Assembly: GCA_015039365.1 (NCBI GenBank) | Contig: WION01000007.1 | Span: forward strand, 868,001 to 932,000 | From: Amanita rubescens | Taxonomy: Eukaryota > Basidiomycota > Agaricomycetes > Agaricales > Amanitaceae | Length of the DNA: 64,000 nt | Direction of reading: 5' to 3' | Part shown: positions 1 to 11,412 of the stretch, one piece after another | How the letters are laid out: each line of letters opens with the position of its first letter | Numbering within the stretch: position 1 is the first letter of the stretch | Position numbers and translations under genes: made by a program | Notes under the pieces: model-generated | Told to the model about the DNA's origin: nothing | The model's input: only the letters and a program-made list of their open reading frames with translations | Database searches by the model: none

Positions 1-176
1 AGCATACTTTATTTGGCAAGACGAAAACCGGCGTTACGCCGGAATGATGGCTATACTAGTACAGCGAAGGTCTCGATGATCAACTCTATTACTATTTATT
101 TCATACAAAAGAAATGAGAACGACGCGTAATGGAAACGGAGCGATGACATGCGCCGCAAACTCGTTAACACAAGCA

Positions 177-2006
177 TCAAGTCATGCTACAACATGAATA
201 TTCAACGTCGACCATCGTGGATGACCTTGATGGAACAATAGAATTTCGTGGCGAATTACTGTATGTTGGGTGCCGCATCATGTCCCTCGCCATGTTATGC
301 ACATAGTTCGCTCTCCCAAGAATTTCCGCCCAATGATTCGGTAGCAATTGCTTGGACTTTTCTCCAGCATGTATGAAATCACGTAGTTCATCTGCGCAAA
401 GTTGCGCTTGATGACAGTGATCCTCGTATTTAACGACTTTGAAGAATCGTCTGCATTCTTCAAGGACGGCGAACATCGCCTGTCGCACATGGGGACTTTT
501 GACAGCCGTTCTTAGCTTGTCGTCCATAAGAAGGCGAAGAACTGGAAATGTCCCTCTGAGATATCTGCCGCTCGCGAGGCCGCTCCGTGACGAGATCAAC
601 AGTTTGCACAGGGCATTAGTAGTCGTTAGATATTCTATCAGGAGAACGTTAGAATGTGATATTGAACGTCAAAAGGTAACTTACCGCTTGGAAGCCTGCC
701 TTGTGTATTTGTCTCGTTATGCGAAGTGACGCCTGACCTATGAGGCATTCTCTCGACGTGGTTCTCCAACCAGAGCATTGACGCCAAAGCACGGGCATCG
801 TCGTTATCCGATCGTTGTCTATTCGCAACTTCATGGAATATTGCAGCGAGCCCGCGCTGCGCTACCTGAGGTCCATAATCCAAGTGCGCAAAAACGTTGG
901 GCGACTCCAAATCACAGATGCAAAAGTATATCGAGGCCATAAGCTCCGAAGTTTTCTCGATCGTCGGATTTGAATCGATCCAAACGAGAGCATCAACAAG
1001 AAGTACGTCTATGGCATCGACGTTATTGGGGTGGAAGAAGTTGGAACAATCTTGTTCCAGCCAATCTCCAGAGGCCAGCGCTTGCGGCACTAGCTTCCGA
1101 AGAGATATAGGTTCGAGCGGAGGAAGACCGAATTCCTGGCGCATTGAACGTTCTGGTCCTTGTTTGGAACATCCATAAGATACCAAGCGGAGCAAGAAGA
1201 GAAGAATTGAATGACCCCATTGGAAAAACAACCAGGACAGCTGGCAATTGAAGGGGGAAAACGTGTAAAAGCCATGCCGTGCGAAAAGCGACGAAAAGAA
1301 TGGGTACAACGCTATAACCAGGAAGAAAAACACGAAAATGCTTAAGACAATGATGATAATGTGCAAATCAGGATGGCCGAGTGCCTGGAAAAGTATGATC
1401 ACACCAAAAAAAGAAAGTAGGACAGCAAGAGGTATCATCAAATGGACCACATCGCAGATAGCAAAAATTTTGCACCTGCGTAAGGAGTTATAGCGCATCT
1501 GACGGAAAGCTAGCAAGTGTTTGACGTCGAATTGAGGGCGATTCATAAATTCTTGAAGACAGCGCCGGCACAGACAGCATATCATTAGCGTGGATCCCGT
1601 CAAAAGGAGGGACGAAAACCACAGTGCATTAATGATTACTGCCGTTCGATATTTGAGGAATGGGGGATGACCTTCCGGACACAACATACTGGCAATGTAG
1701 CTGTTGTGGTTGAAGATCATTCTGTACGAGTCGAGAATGACCGGAACAAGGAAGCCGGAAAGACAGAGTGCCTTAATAGCATCTATGAACTCCCATACGA
1801 AGAGTTAAACAAAAGATGCTTACAATTTCGTATTGGCGATCCAAATCGTTCTTCCTCCGTTCGCACACTGCACGATCGGCGTTTCCCGCCACTTCGTACA
1901 CGTGGTTCCAAGGGCTTAGCTGCGAATACATAGCATCGCAGTTATCCCCGTATCGTCGTGCTCTATATCGGGACGAATATTCGTGGTTGTCATTGCTAGG
2001 TGGCAT
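177..2006 (-). CDS. DUF6535 domain membrane protein, three exons
   Basis: Exons read 2006-1824, 1771-685 and 634-177, with introns of 52 bp (1772-1823) and 50 bp (635-684), both GT-AG. Splicing restores one frame of 575 codons. The N-terminal third carries the pattern of the basidiomycete DUF6535 family: a short soluble leader, then hydrophobic segments around INALWFSSLLLTGSTLMICC and a hydrophobic pair after a basic loop (FAICDVVHLMIPLAVLLSFF and the next segment). The C-terminal two thirds are soluble and helical. Function of the family is unknown; these proteins are abundant and variable in Agaricomycetes. Start chosen as the first ATG of the open exon. Family assignment is from remembered pattern, not a search. 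Confidence 0.8.
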
Positions 2007-2554
2007 AAAATGTGAGATGCGACAGAAAGAGTGAGAAGACGACGCCTTGTATGCAAGCGCTTAAGCTCATCTCATTATATACCCTCATATCATGCGTATG
2101 GGGAATGGTCTACCCCGTCTGGGAGAAGTTGAGGCCAACACGTTGTCATTGCTGTTGATCGAACAGCGCAGAGTGTTGTTGGTGAGAGCAGAATAATCTG
2201 AAATACTTCCACAACAGCTGTTGACGCATTACACGATCTTGACGCTTGATGGTAGGCGCGTACCAAATTTGTTAATTGCTATTTATTTCTCACGATCACA
2301 GCATCACAGTGAAATGTGTTAGCTGGACGGCCCTGTACCGCGAATCCCGAATCGGCACAGCTCCACAGCGTGAAATATTACGACACAACATCACTTCAGA
2401 GCGCCCTTATTGAGCGCTTCTAGGAACGTGTCGTGCGACGAGGACTGCGTTTGTCATATCTTATTCATATTAAGTATGGTGTGTGTAAAACAATTACTCA
2501 GTGATTATGAATTTCGCAGGTGATGAACACATCTCATGCAGCCCTGGTTGGACC
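2007..2554. other. intergenic, no gene seen
   Basis: Between the start of the DUF6535 gene and the stop of ABCE1. I see no ORF with family resemblance, no RNA gene and no obvious repeat. Confidence 0.6.
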
Positions 2555-4893
2555 CTAATCTTCCAGGAAGAAATAGTTTCCGGCAGCTAAAAATAGCTCG
2601 TCAACATTTTTTTCGTTCTTTCAGTGCACCTAACGGCTCACCTTTCTGCTCTCTATCCTTTACACTGTTAAGTTTGTTCACGCGGGGGCGGAAGTTTGTG
2701 GGATCACGACGGAATGTGATCTCCAACGACGCCAGGAACTGGTTCATACCAGACAACAGATTTTGAGGCCTGCACACGAAGAACAGGTTAAAGACTGCTG
2801 GGAACGAAGCTTTGGATGACGTACGGTGTAGCGGTCGCCGCAATGGCTGGCTGGCCTTCGAACACGATAACGCGGTCAGCAAGGTACGTGGCCATGATGA
2901 AGTCGTGCTCAATGATGAAGGCCATCTTTTTAGCATGTAACACAAATCTACGGGAAAATCAGTAATGGCCGTGAGATCAAAACTGATGCCCCACCGTTTG
3001 ATGACTTTGCTCGCAATGATACGTTGCTCAGAGTCGAGGAAACTATGACGTAATGTCAATACAATGACATCCGTAAACTATCACCAAAGTCTCTCACCTG
3101 CTAGGTTCGTCAATCAGATACACAGCTACGTTGGGTTTGCCCAATGCCAAGACGATAGCAACTCTCTGTAACTCTCCTCCAGATAACGTTTGGACCTCCT
3201 GATCCATAATAGGATCCAAGTTCATCGGTTTCAGTACATCCGTCTGAAACTGGGGGTGCAAGAACGCCTGTTTGATCCTTTTCAAAAGTAGCATACGGAC
3301 CGTCCCCGGGAACTTTGGGGAAATTGCCTGAGGCTTTAGTGATACAGAAAGGTTTTGTTTGTCCACCACGTCATCAGGTTCTTCACCAGCTAGCAATCTA
3401 ACGAATGTCGTCTTTCCTGTACCGTTTTCTCCAAGCATAACAATTATCTCAGAATCCGTGAAGCTTCCGGACTCCACGGTCAGTTTGAAGGATCCAAGCG
3501 TTTTGGTCATGCGTGGATAAGAATAATGTCGTGTTTTATCCACAACAAGTTCTTCCGCAGTTTCGACCATTTTGAACGATAACGAATCCTCTCGGAACCT
3601 GAGGTTTTCCGTGGGGATGTAGCCATCCAGGAAAATGTTTATCCCTTGATCTGATTTAGCTCAACGAGGGGCGACACGGATCATGAGCATACCTTCCCTA
3701 ACCGAGTAAGGCATAGTTACAACCCCGTACATGGATGGTTTGCCGTAAAGAACGCAGATAAAGTCGGAGAGGTAGTCAAGGACAGACAAATCGTGTTCTA
3801 CGGCAATCACATAGCAATCGGGTGTGAGCATAGAGCGAATGACCTCGGCTGCCTTCAAGCGCTGCCTGATATCAAGATAACTTGATGGTTCATCGAACAT
3901 GTACCTAGATTTTGATCAGTGAAGAGCGTTAATCAAATGCAATTAATCAGACTCACACATCGGCCTTCTGAATGCATGACATTGCAATGGCAAATCTCTG
4001 AAGCTCTCCACCAGATAACTGGTCAATCTCGCGGCTTAGAACGTGGTTAAGCTCTAGCTCGTCGCACATCCTCTGTTTGTTGTCAAGCTGCAGTTTAGAA
4101 TCGAGCATCTGGTCAACGGTCATGTTGCCTTTGATAGCCTTGGGTATGTGGTCTACATATTGAGGCTTGATCAGCGCTTTCAAGTTATCCTCGAGGACTT
4201 TGGTAAAGTAGTTTTGCAGCTCGGAGCCGCGGAAGTACTTGAGGATTTCTTGCCAGTCTGGGGGGTCCTAAGAGTAATAGATGTCGCCACACAGCAAAGA
4301 AGGCGGAGAAAGGAAACATACGTCGTAACGGCCAAGATTAGGTTTCAATTTGCCGGCAAGAACCTTCAACGCTGTGCTCTTTCCGATACCGTTGGTTCCC
4401 ACGAGACCCAGCACCTGTCCCGGTCTTGGCGTAGGGAGACGATGTAACTTAAAAGAGTTGGCTGCATATCGATGCGTCACTTCTTTTTCAAGATTTGTTG
4501 GCAGGTTGATGATCGTGATAGCTTCAAATGGACATCTCAAAATCGAATCAGCACACAGAACACCGTACGAATAATACAATGTATCCACTCACTTTTTGAC
4601 GCAGATACCGCAACCGATACACAGGAACTCTGATATGAATGCGATTTTGTCGGTGGGTTTCACTTCAATACACAGTTTGCCTACAGCACCAGTCAGTCCA
4701 TCGCGTGCGCTAAACAAGCGCTCGATCGCTACTCGCCCATTCTAACCACAGGACATGACTGATGGCCGATAATTTAGAGATCGTCATGTCCACAGCAGAT
4801 GAGATAACGCGCCTTTTTGCATTCCTGGGCGCATCGCTTGGGCTTGCACCTGTTCGAGTCTACGATGGCGATACGAGTGATTTTGTCCGCCAT
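2555..4893 (-). CDS. RLI1: ABCE1/Rli1 ribosome-recycling ATPase, 11 exons
   Basis: Soluble twin-ATPase iron-sulfur protein that splits ribosomes after termination and acts in ribosome biogenesis and export. Exons: 4893-4813, 4758-4737, 4680-4593, 4535-4322, 4267-3957, 3904-3693, 3644-3098, 3042-2995, 2947-2825, 2769-2642, 2586-2555; 1806 nt, 601 aa, the usual family length. Visible: start [19 protein letters not shown], the first cysteine set ending SCPVV, the second set [13 protein letters not shown], Walker [10 protein letters not shown], signature [21 protein letters not shown], second Walker [10 protein letters not shown], second signature [19 protein letters not shown], and C-terminus YFFLED. 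Every junction is fixed by protein conservation. The first two introns are GC-AG and flank a 22-nt exon. Divergent partner at 5008 is a parvulin. Confidence 0.97.
4681..4812 (-). other. two consecutive GC-AG introns around a 22-nt exon (RLI1)
   Basis: Intron 4759-4812 starts GCGCGT after the codons for ECKK; intron 4681-4736 starts GCGAGT after the first base of the Gly codon in VRMG. Both end in AG (CATCAG and CTGTAG). The 22-nt exon 4737-4758 encodes SCPVVRM plus one base, exactly the conserved ABCE1 sequence. No GT donor that keeps frame is available at either junction. Confidence 0.85.
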
Positions 4894-5007
4894 TGCGATA
4901 AGGGAAAGATCTAGTCTGACTTGCGCCTGATGTGTTGAGTAACCGAAATTTTGTTATCTGCACCGTGGGAAATTTGCTGCCTTATTCCCTCCTGGCTCCC
5001 AGCCAAC
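4894..5007. promoter_or_regulatory. 114-bp divergent promoter between RLI1 and the parvulin gene
   Basis: The two start codons (4893 on -, 5008 on +) point away from each other with only 114 bp between, so the 5' UTRs and core promoters must share or overlap this interval. No TATA-like box is evident. Shared regulation is an inference from the geometry. Confidence 0.6.
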
Positions 5008-5606
5008 ATGGGCAAGAAGAATGCCTCCGACTCAAAGGGCGACAAGACGAAGAAAGACGGTAAGAAGAGTAAGACTGAAGGGGACGATGATAAGCAATCC
5101 AAAGTACGTTCCGTTTATTGCCATCTTTAAATTTAAGCCATGATCCATCACTTCAACTCAAGGGTAAATTGAAACCGGCAACAGCTGTAAACGTACGACA
5201 TATCTTATGCGAAAAGCACTCCAAAGTTACAGAAGCCCTTCAGAAAATCCAGGTCTAGTTTCTTCTTCCTGGCAACAGCAGATCATCTTTCGCTTACTCG
5301 ACCGACTCTGCCTCAAACAGGAAGGCCAACCGTTCAACAAAGTTGCGCAAGAATACTCTGAGGATAAAGCCAAAGGTCAATTTCTCTCGTCTTTCATTAT
5401 CTATTCATCGCGAGCCCTGAAGAATCTCCCTTCTTCCTTTCTCAGCCGGCGGCAGTCTTGGCTGGATGACGCGGGGTAGCATGGTTGGCCCATTCCAAGA
5501 CGCCGCGTTTGCTCTTGCGCCCTCCCCAGTCGACAAACCTGTCCCATCGTCGATTGTGAAGACCAGTTTTGGTTACCATATCATTATGGTGGAGGGTAGG
5601 CGTTGA
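5008..5606 (+). CDS. PIN4: Par14/PIN4-type peptidyl-prolyl isomerase, four exons
   Basis: Parvulin-type prolyl cis-trans isomerase. Exons 5008-5103, 5163-5252, 5321-5375, 5446-5606 give 133 aa, matching the Par14 family length. The first exon encodes a lysine-rich leader ([20 protein letters not shown]) like that of Par14, which directs it to the nucleus and pre-ribosomes. The catalytic domain shows [11 protein letters not shown], then [21 protein letters not shown] and the end [13 protein letters not shown]. All introns are GT-AG, the last two in unusual donor contexts (GTCTAG and GTCAAT). Its divergent neighbour is the ribosome factor ABCE1, which fits a ribosome-related role. Confidence 0.93.
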
Positions 5607-5973
5607 TTTGGCGCTCACCGCTATACATATACCTCACCTTATAAACACGGACGTCTGTATGTATGCTATGTTCTTACGACGGAATGACATATATGAGCCT
5701 ATTGCAAGCACATTTACATCGAGTACTCCAAAAACTTGGACGCCCACCAAGCGCCCACATTCTTCACGAAATATACACGGCATTGAATTAACGCAACCAA
5801 CACGATGACTGAGATACTACTGAAATTAAGATAAACACACTATGCAGATATGTATATAATGAAGAATTTGAAATATGTTGTGCTGTCGTGCCCCTCTAGT
5901 GTAACCTGCGCAAGGGCGCGGGGATATCAATATCAGAGATGCAAGTGGTGATGATCAAATGAATAAAACAGCG
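5607..5973. other. convergent 3' region, no gene seen
   Basis: Short AT-rich spacer between the stop of the parvulin gene and the stop of the SNT1-like gene on the opposite strand. It probably holds both 3' UTRs and terminators; no specific signal was resolved. Confidence 0.5.
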
Positions 5974-8900
5974 TCACGAATAAAATCGTGAAGTGGGGAC
6001 AGTAGCAGCAGAAGCAGCGTTCGTCGCCGGTGGACCCAACACTGGATACACGGGCTCGTCTGCCCCCGTCAGCGCAGCGACAGACAACAACCGTCGTCTC
6101 GACGATAAGACCGATTGCGGCGGCGGCGGCGGCTGTAACGAAGGTGGCGACGGCGAGCGCAGAAGAGAATTATGTTGATGCGGATGATCAACCAACATTG
6201 CCAAAGACGTCGGGCCCAACCCACTACCGCCAGACGACCTCAAATCCGACGTTGGCACATCCCTAACGGCACCACCACCACCACCACCACCACCACCACC
6301 ACCAGCGCTCCGCCACGTAGAAGAACGCGCATGATCCTCCAGCGCCCCGCTAATCCTAACCGAAGCATGATCCTCCTCAACCGAAGACGTCGATCCCAAC
6401 AACTGCCCAAACAACCTCCTCGTGCCCTGCCACGTTGTCGGAAACTGTCTCAACAGCATCGACTTCCGATTCGCGTCTTCCGAGGCGTTGTACCGCCAAG
6501 AATCGGGCTGCGTCATCCACCCCTCGGAAGGAATCGCGTACATCGGACGTTGGTTCTCCGCGAGCGTCGGACCCGTGATAGCTTCGCGTCCTTTATCCTC
6601 CTCCTCCTCCTCCTCAGCTTGTTGCTGTGCCCGCATGAGAGCAACAGTAGACGGACCCAAACGTCGTCTAGAAATAGCCACGGGCGTGGCAAACTCCGCG
6701 CCAGAACAAGTCTGTTTCGAAGCACCGGCGACAACGTCGAACTCTGCAAGATGGCTCATGTAATACTGACTAACTTGAGCCGTCGTCTGGGCTGGGGGTA
6801 ACTCACCCGCCACCGCTCATAGAAGAACCAAAACACACCTTGTTCGACATCGACGCTGCTATCCGCTTAAAATCATCGCCGTGCTGAGCCAACAAGCTCA
6901 AAAACAGACCTATAATCAATCAATCGAACGGGCGTATAAGCCTCGCAAGAAATCGGCAAAGAATCGACCTCCCACTTTTATCCGCTTCGCTCCATTGGGC
7001 GGCAGCAGAGGCGGTAGACGACGATAACGACCCGTGGCTCCTCCTCCTCGAACCCATCGGCGGTAGATCTGGAATTTCCTGGATCTTCTCTCCCTCTCCC
7101 GTATCTCCCATGGATGGTGGCGCAGAAGACATGGACGGCGTTCCTTGCGGCGTTGAAGGCTCCTCAACAACAATACTGGCAGACTTGATAGTCTTGCGAG
7201 ATCGTTTTGCACGTTTGGTAGGCCTAGGGTCGGGATCCTGTTCAAATTATCAGGATACCAGTCGACATCATACCAGTTCGCGGGAAACTTACAACATTAT
7301 CCTCCTCCCCCTCTTTAGCCCCATTTTGAGCAGAAGACTGTGTCTGTCCCCGCCGCCGTCGATTACTGTTCCGCAACGCCGTTGTCGGCGTCGGAGCTGG
7401 TGCTGCCTCCGGCGGTTCAGGGGTGGGCGTTGAGCCAGGAGTCCCCTCCTGCTGGACAGCCGCCCTTCTCATCTTCTTCCCTCCATCCACCTGCACGGCC
7501 ACCTTTCTTCCCTTAGACACCCGACTAGGGACCGTCAACAAATCAACACCACCGCTAACCTCAGCATCGTGCTGCTGAATATCAGCAATAATCCCCTTCT
7601 TCTTGCCCGTCCCCCTCCTTCTCCGCTTGTTGGGCGCATACTGAGAGACAACCTTGCGAAAGTCGATCATCTTCTTCTTGTGCAAGTAGTAAAACGCAAC
7701 ACACTGAGCCTGGGTTTTGTTGGGCAAGTAACTCGCAATGATGCCAAACTGCTTCGGATACTCTGCAAATTTGTCGAGGAAGACCTTCTTTTCTTCTTCC
7801 GTCCAATCGTGGATACCGGTGTGCGGACCGTAGTACTCTGCAGGGTTCTCAACTCGGTGGTTGGTGTCATCGTACACGTAGTCCACTTTGCCGTGTGTGA
7901 CGGAAATCATGTCAGGTATCGTAGCGAGGTTCCGGAGCGAGAGGTGGGCAGGGTCCGTCGCCTCGTCATTGCCAAGACTAGCTATTATCTGCTCCATCTC
8001 CAGATCTGAGCGGACGGCGTCACCAAGGGAAGCGGCGGATCTCCGAGTCGTCCTTCCAGCAGGCTGTACCGTCTCTGTTTCCGAAACGAGCGCGCGAGAC
8101 TGCTCGTCGAGAAGAGCACAGTGTTGTATCCATTTCTCCTGCAGAACTTGATACTCTTTCTTTAGTCTCTGGATTTTGGCAAGCCTCGTAGCTTCACGCT
8201 CCTTGAACTGTTGCTCCAGAGCGCACTTGGCGCCCGCAAATGCCAACATGCGCTCTTGGTGTCGTTGGCCGTCACAAATCTCGGTTACGAGCTCTTGCAG
8301 AGACGTAGACCGGCGAGTTTCCACACACTGGACAAGTGACCGGTTGGTTAGAAGCACTGGACCGACGCGTTCTTCTCGAGTTTGCCGATCGCGTAGTAGA
8401 CGCGTCATAACCACTATCCGCAGAGCCTCTTTTGTGGATTTTGCTTCGGAAGGAGAAGGAATGTCCTGAGGTGTGATTAGAATCTCTTTTGTTTGCTCTT
8501 CCTTTGAAGGTCCTGTTGAATCTGGGATAATAGGTGTAGTTGCCTCATTTGGTAATGTCGGAGGTGGAGGTGATGAGATTGGCGGAACGGCAGAAACGGG
8601 TAAAGTCTCTTCCATCTCTTTGATTTCCGGTGGGCTTTCAACAAGAATAGGTGGCGAGAGGACTCTCTTGAAGGGTGTTGAATCTGACAAGACTTCCGTT
8701 TCAGCAATATTATCTTGCTCCGGAGTCGCGGAAGCATCCCCTTGAAAGTCTTTAACGATGGCCTCCACTAGCTCGACAGATTCTTCAGAAGGAGCGACAG
8801 GTGTTATTATAGTTGGAGTTTCATTATGCGACAAGGGAGTTAATGAAGGTGGTGGCACGGCGTTTTGAACAGTCGGCGGTAACGATGGTGTCTCTAGTTC

Positions 8901-10342
8901 TGACATGACGACGTCGGAAGGCTCTTGAGCTACGGCAGGTGGTGGCTTTTCTATCTCGGTCTCGACGAGAGTTGAACATGATGTGAATTGTGCTGCCGAG
9001 GGTCTAGGTTCTTGTATTGGTACACATAGTTCTTCCAATAATGGATAATCAAAGGCGGGTAAAAGAGTGGACTTTTGCTTTGGAGGAGGTTCGGCAACCG
9101 GTGGCACAGAAGATTCTACTTGGTGGTTCAAGTGAATCATCTCTTGAAGAGGCTCGGAAGGTTTGGTTGGTTTAGTGTGATCAACCTGAACGGCGACAGG
9201 CGGAGGGGGGGCCGGAGTTTTGGGATTCTCTTGTACAGAAATACGCGAAGAGGCAATTGAAGAACGTGACAATGATCGTGAGACATTTGCGCGTTGATTG
9301 TGGTCTCGCGTCGAATGACTACGGCTACGACTGCGACTACGACTGCGACTGCGACTGGAAGAGGTACGCCGTCGACGATGATAACTTCTACTTCGAGTTC
9401 GAGTTCGTGACCGGGTTCGTGACCGCCGACGACCACGACTGTGACTGCGACTTCGTGAACGGCTCCTGCGATTCCGACTCCGAGAGCGGTTTCTACGATC
9501 ACGACTACGACTGCGACTACGACTACGAGTTCGAGTCCAGGAGCGGCTCCGACTGCGGCTTCTGCTTCTGCTCCGGCTTCTACTCGAGCTCTTGGTTGTA
9601 GGGCGGTAGTGGCGGCTGCGGGGAGACGGAGAGCGAGAGCGAGAGATGGATCTTGACCGCCGTCGTCGTTCATAACGTGATCTACCATTTAGGAGGGTGA
9701 GAGGATCCCTGGGAGAGTAGTGCCTTGAAGAATCGTAGCTTGGTCTGTAAGAGTCATAGCCTGGAGGCCTGTAGGTGTCTCCGTTGAATTTACGACGAGA
9801 TCTACATAGAGGAGCAAATTTGAGTGGAAAATGTAGCTTTGTAGAAAGCACGTACGGATCTGCCCAGGAGTCAACACGGGGGCGCTCAGGGAGAGGGTGG
9901 TCGGACATTCGAGAGGCGAGCATAATGTCTGGTCTGCGAGGCTTTGGTCTGTCTCGAGGGGGTGATGCTGGGCGGGGGCGACGAACAGGGCTGTTGTTCA
10001 TCGGGGAAGCTCTCATAGGATCTAAGCTGCGGTAACGGTCTGAAGGAGAGGGAGAACGAGAGTCACGGCGGTTGTGATCAGGACGGTAAGAGTTTGGACG
10101 ATAGACGTTCGGGTAGTCGTCTCTTGAAAAAACGATAGAACGATTGGGTACGTATCGATCTGGAGGAACATAACGACGAGAAGCGGGTGAGGGGCTCCGT
10201 CGGCGGGATGATCTCTGTGAACAAGAGAGTTAGAAATTGACTGTATTCGTGCAAGCAAACAAATTACATCTGTAGATGGTGATTGTGGTGGGCGACGAGA
10301 GGAGGAAGGAACAGGGGGCAGCTCAGCTGTGGCGGGTGCCAT
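5974..10342 (-). CDS. SNT1: SNT1/NCoR-type corepressor with two SANT domains and RS tract
   Basis: Exons 10342-10268, 10214-9856, 9801-7293, 7237-6976, 6909-6839 and 6786-5974 give 1362 aa. Layout: Pro/Ser leader, basic Arg-Ser repeat tract (about residues 205-312), a long Pro/Glu-rich region, SANT1 near residue 808 (HDWTEEEKKVFLDKFAEYPK, then AQCVAFYYLHKKK), SANT2 near 1065 (QWSEADKSLFLSLLAQHGDD, then TTAQVSQYYMSHL), a poly-Glu run and an 11-Gly run encoded by a CCA/CAC repeat near 6280. The paired SANT arrangement is that of Snt1/NCoR/SMRT, scaffolds of the Set3-type histone deacetylase complex. SANT2 is split by two introns, which explains why the raw frame breaks. The 54-bp intron 9802-9855 is a multiple of three and could be retained. 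The RS tract is unusual for this family. Confidence 0.87.
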
Positions 10343-11412
10343 GGCGGACGAGCAAGAGAGCGCTTCACAAGTTTACCACGCCTATCCTCACACGCACCTG
10401 CCGCGGCTTGCTCACTAACAAGCATCGTCAAACCCGTCAAACCCGTCGACTCGAGTCGGTCATCTTGGAACTTTGTGGAGGGTAGTCGTGAGCACATACC
10501 AAAGCGCTCTAGGAACTTTCAAACGTCGCAGGTCTGATATAGCTTCAAGTCAGCCAAGGATTCAACCTATTCAACGTTGTCTCGCTTTCTCGGATACACC
10601 TTTAAATGCCTTCCACTTCAGTGAGAGCACCGCTAGCTTCGTGTCGCCCTCACGATTATTGTCGAACCTAAGAGCCGTAGTCTAGAAAGAAACTGCCGCG
10701 GCGCTGTTCAATAAAAAGAACGGATGGTAGAACATGTGGTTTAAACAATCCAGATGGTTTACTCAAAGTCTAACTTTCGCCAAGGCTCAAGATCTGCATC
10801 TTGTCCACCGTAACGGGATCTACACTCATTGTGGCAATTATGCGCCCATGCTCAGAGTGATCGTAATCTGGGTATCACTGGAACATTGAAAAATCGGATA
10901 TTTCGCCTGACGCCAATGCGTTGGGCTCCGTCAATAACCGAGATTCGACCGATAAGTACATGCTACTTTACGCTCGTCGTTATTTGAGCTCCTATCGCCA
11001 GCGTTGCGTTCTACCCCAATCCAGCAGCGCGATCCATCATAAGTCCTGAGCCTGATTGTAATAATAACCTGGTGTAATAAATTGTGTTAAGCACGACCGC
11101 CTGCTATGAAGTTGAGTCGCCGGATATACTCCGATTTGGTCCTCGGAGATGTGCGGAACCTCGTGAGCGTACGCCAGTTACACTGATCAGGCCTCGCGTC
11201 CATCTCTCGAGCTCGATCGCCCCATCCGTTGCCCTCTCTCTCGAGCTCAACGCACCGTGACGTTATCCCGTGAACTTAACGAGTCATCCTCTAGCCCAAC
11301 CCGACCATATATCTACTAGTAATATACCATCTTTCCTCAAATTGTGTCTGCCAAAGCCCACTGTGCACATCCGGTGTCAAGTTTCAACCCTGCTCCTAAC
11401 ACAACATCAGTC
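10343..11412. other. intergenic, no gene seen
   Basis: Region between the starts of the divergent SNT1-like and GTPase genes. No convincing ORF. The base composition changes from CpG-containing to CpG-poor just after 11.4 kb. Confidence 0.5.

Noticed and set aside
9137..9688. Long ORFs antisense to or in other frames of the RS tract (183 aa on -, 114 aa on +)
   Set aside because: They are by-products of the Arg-Ser/TCG-type repeat; the SNT1 frame is continuous with SANT domains on both sides of introns.
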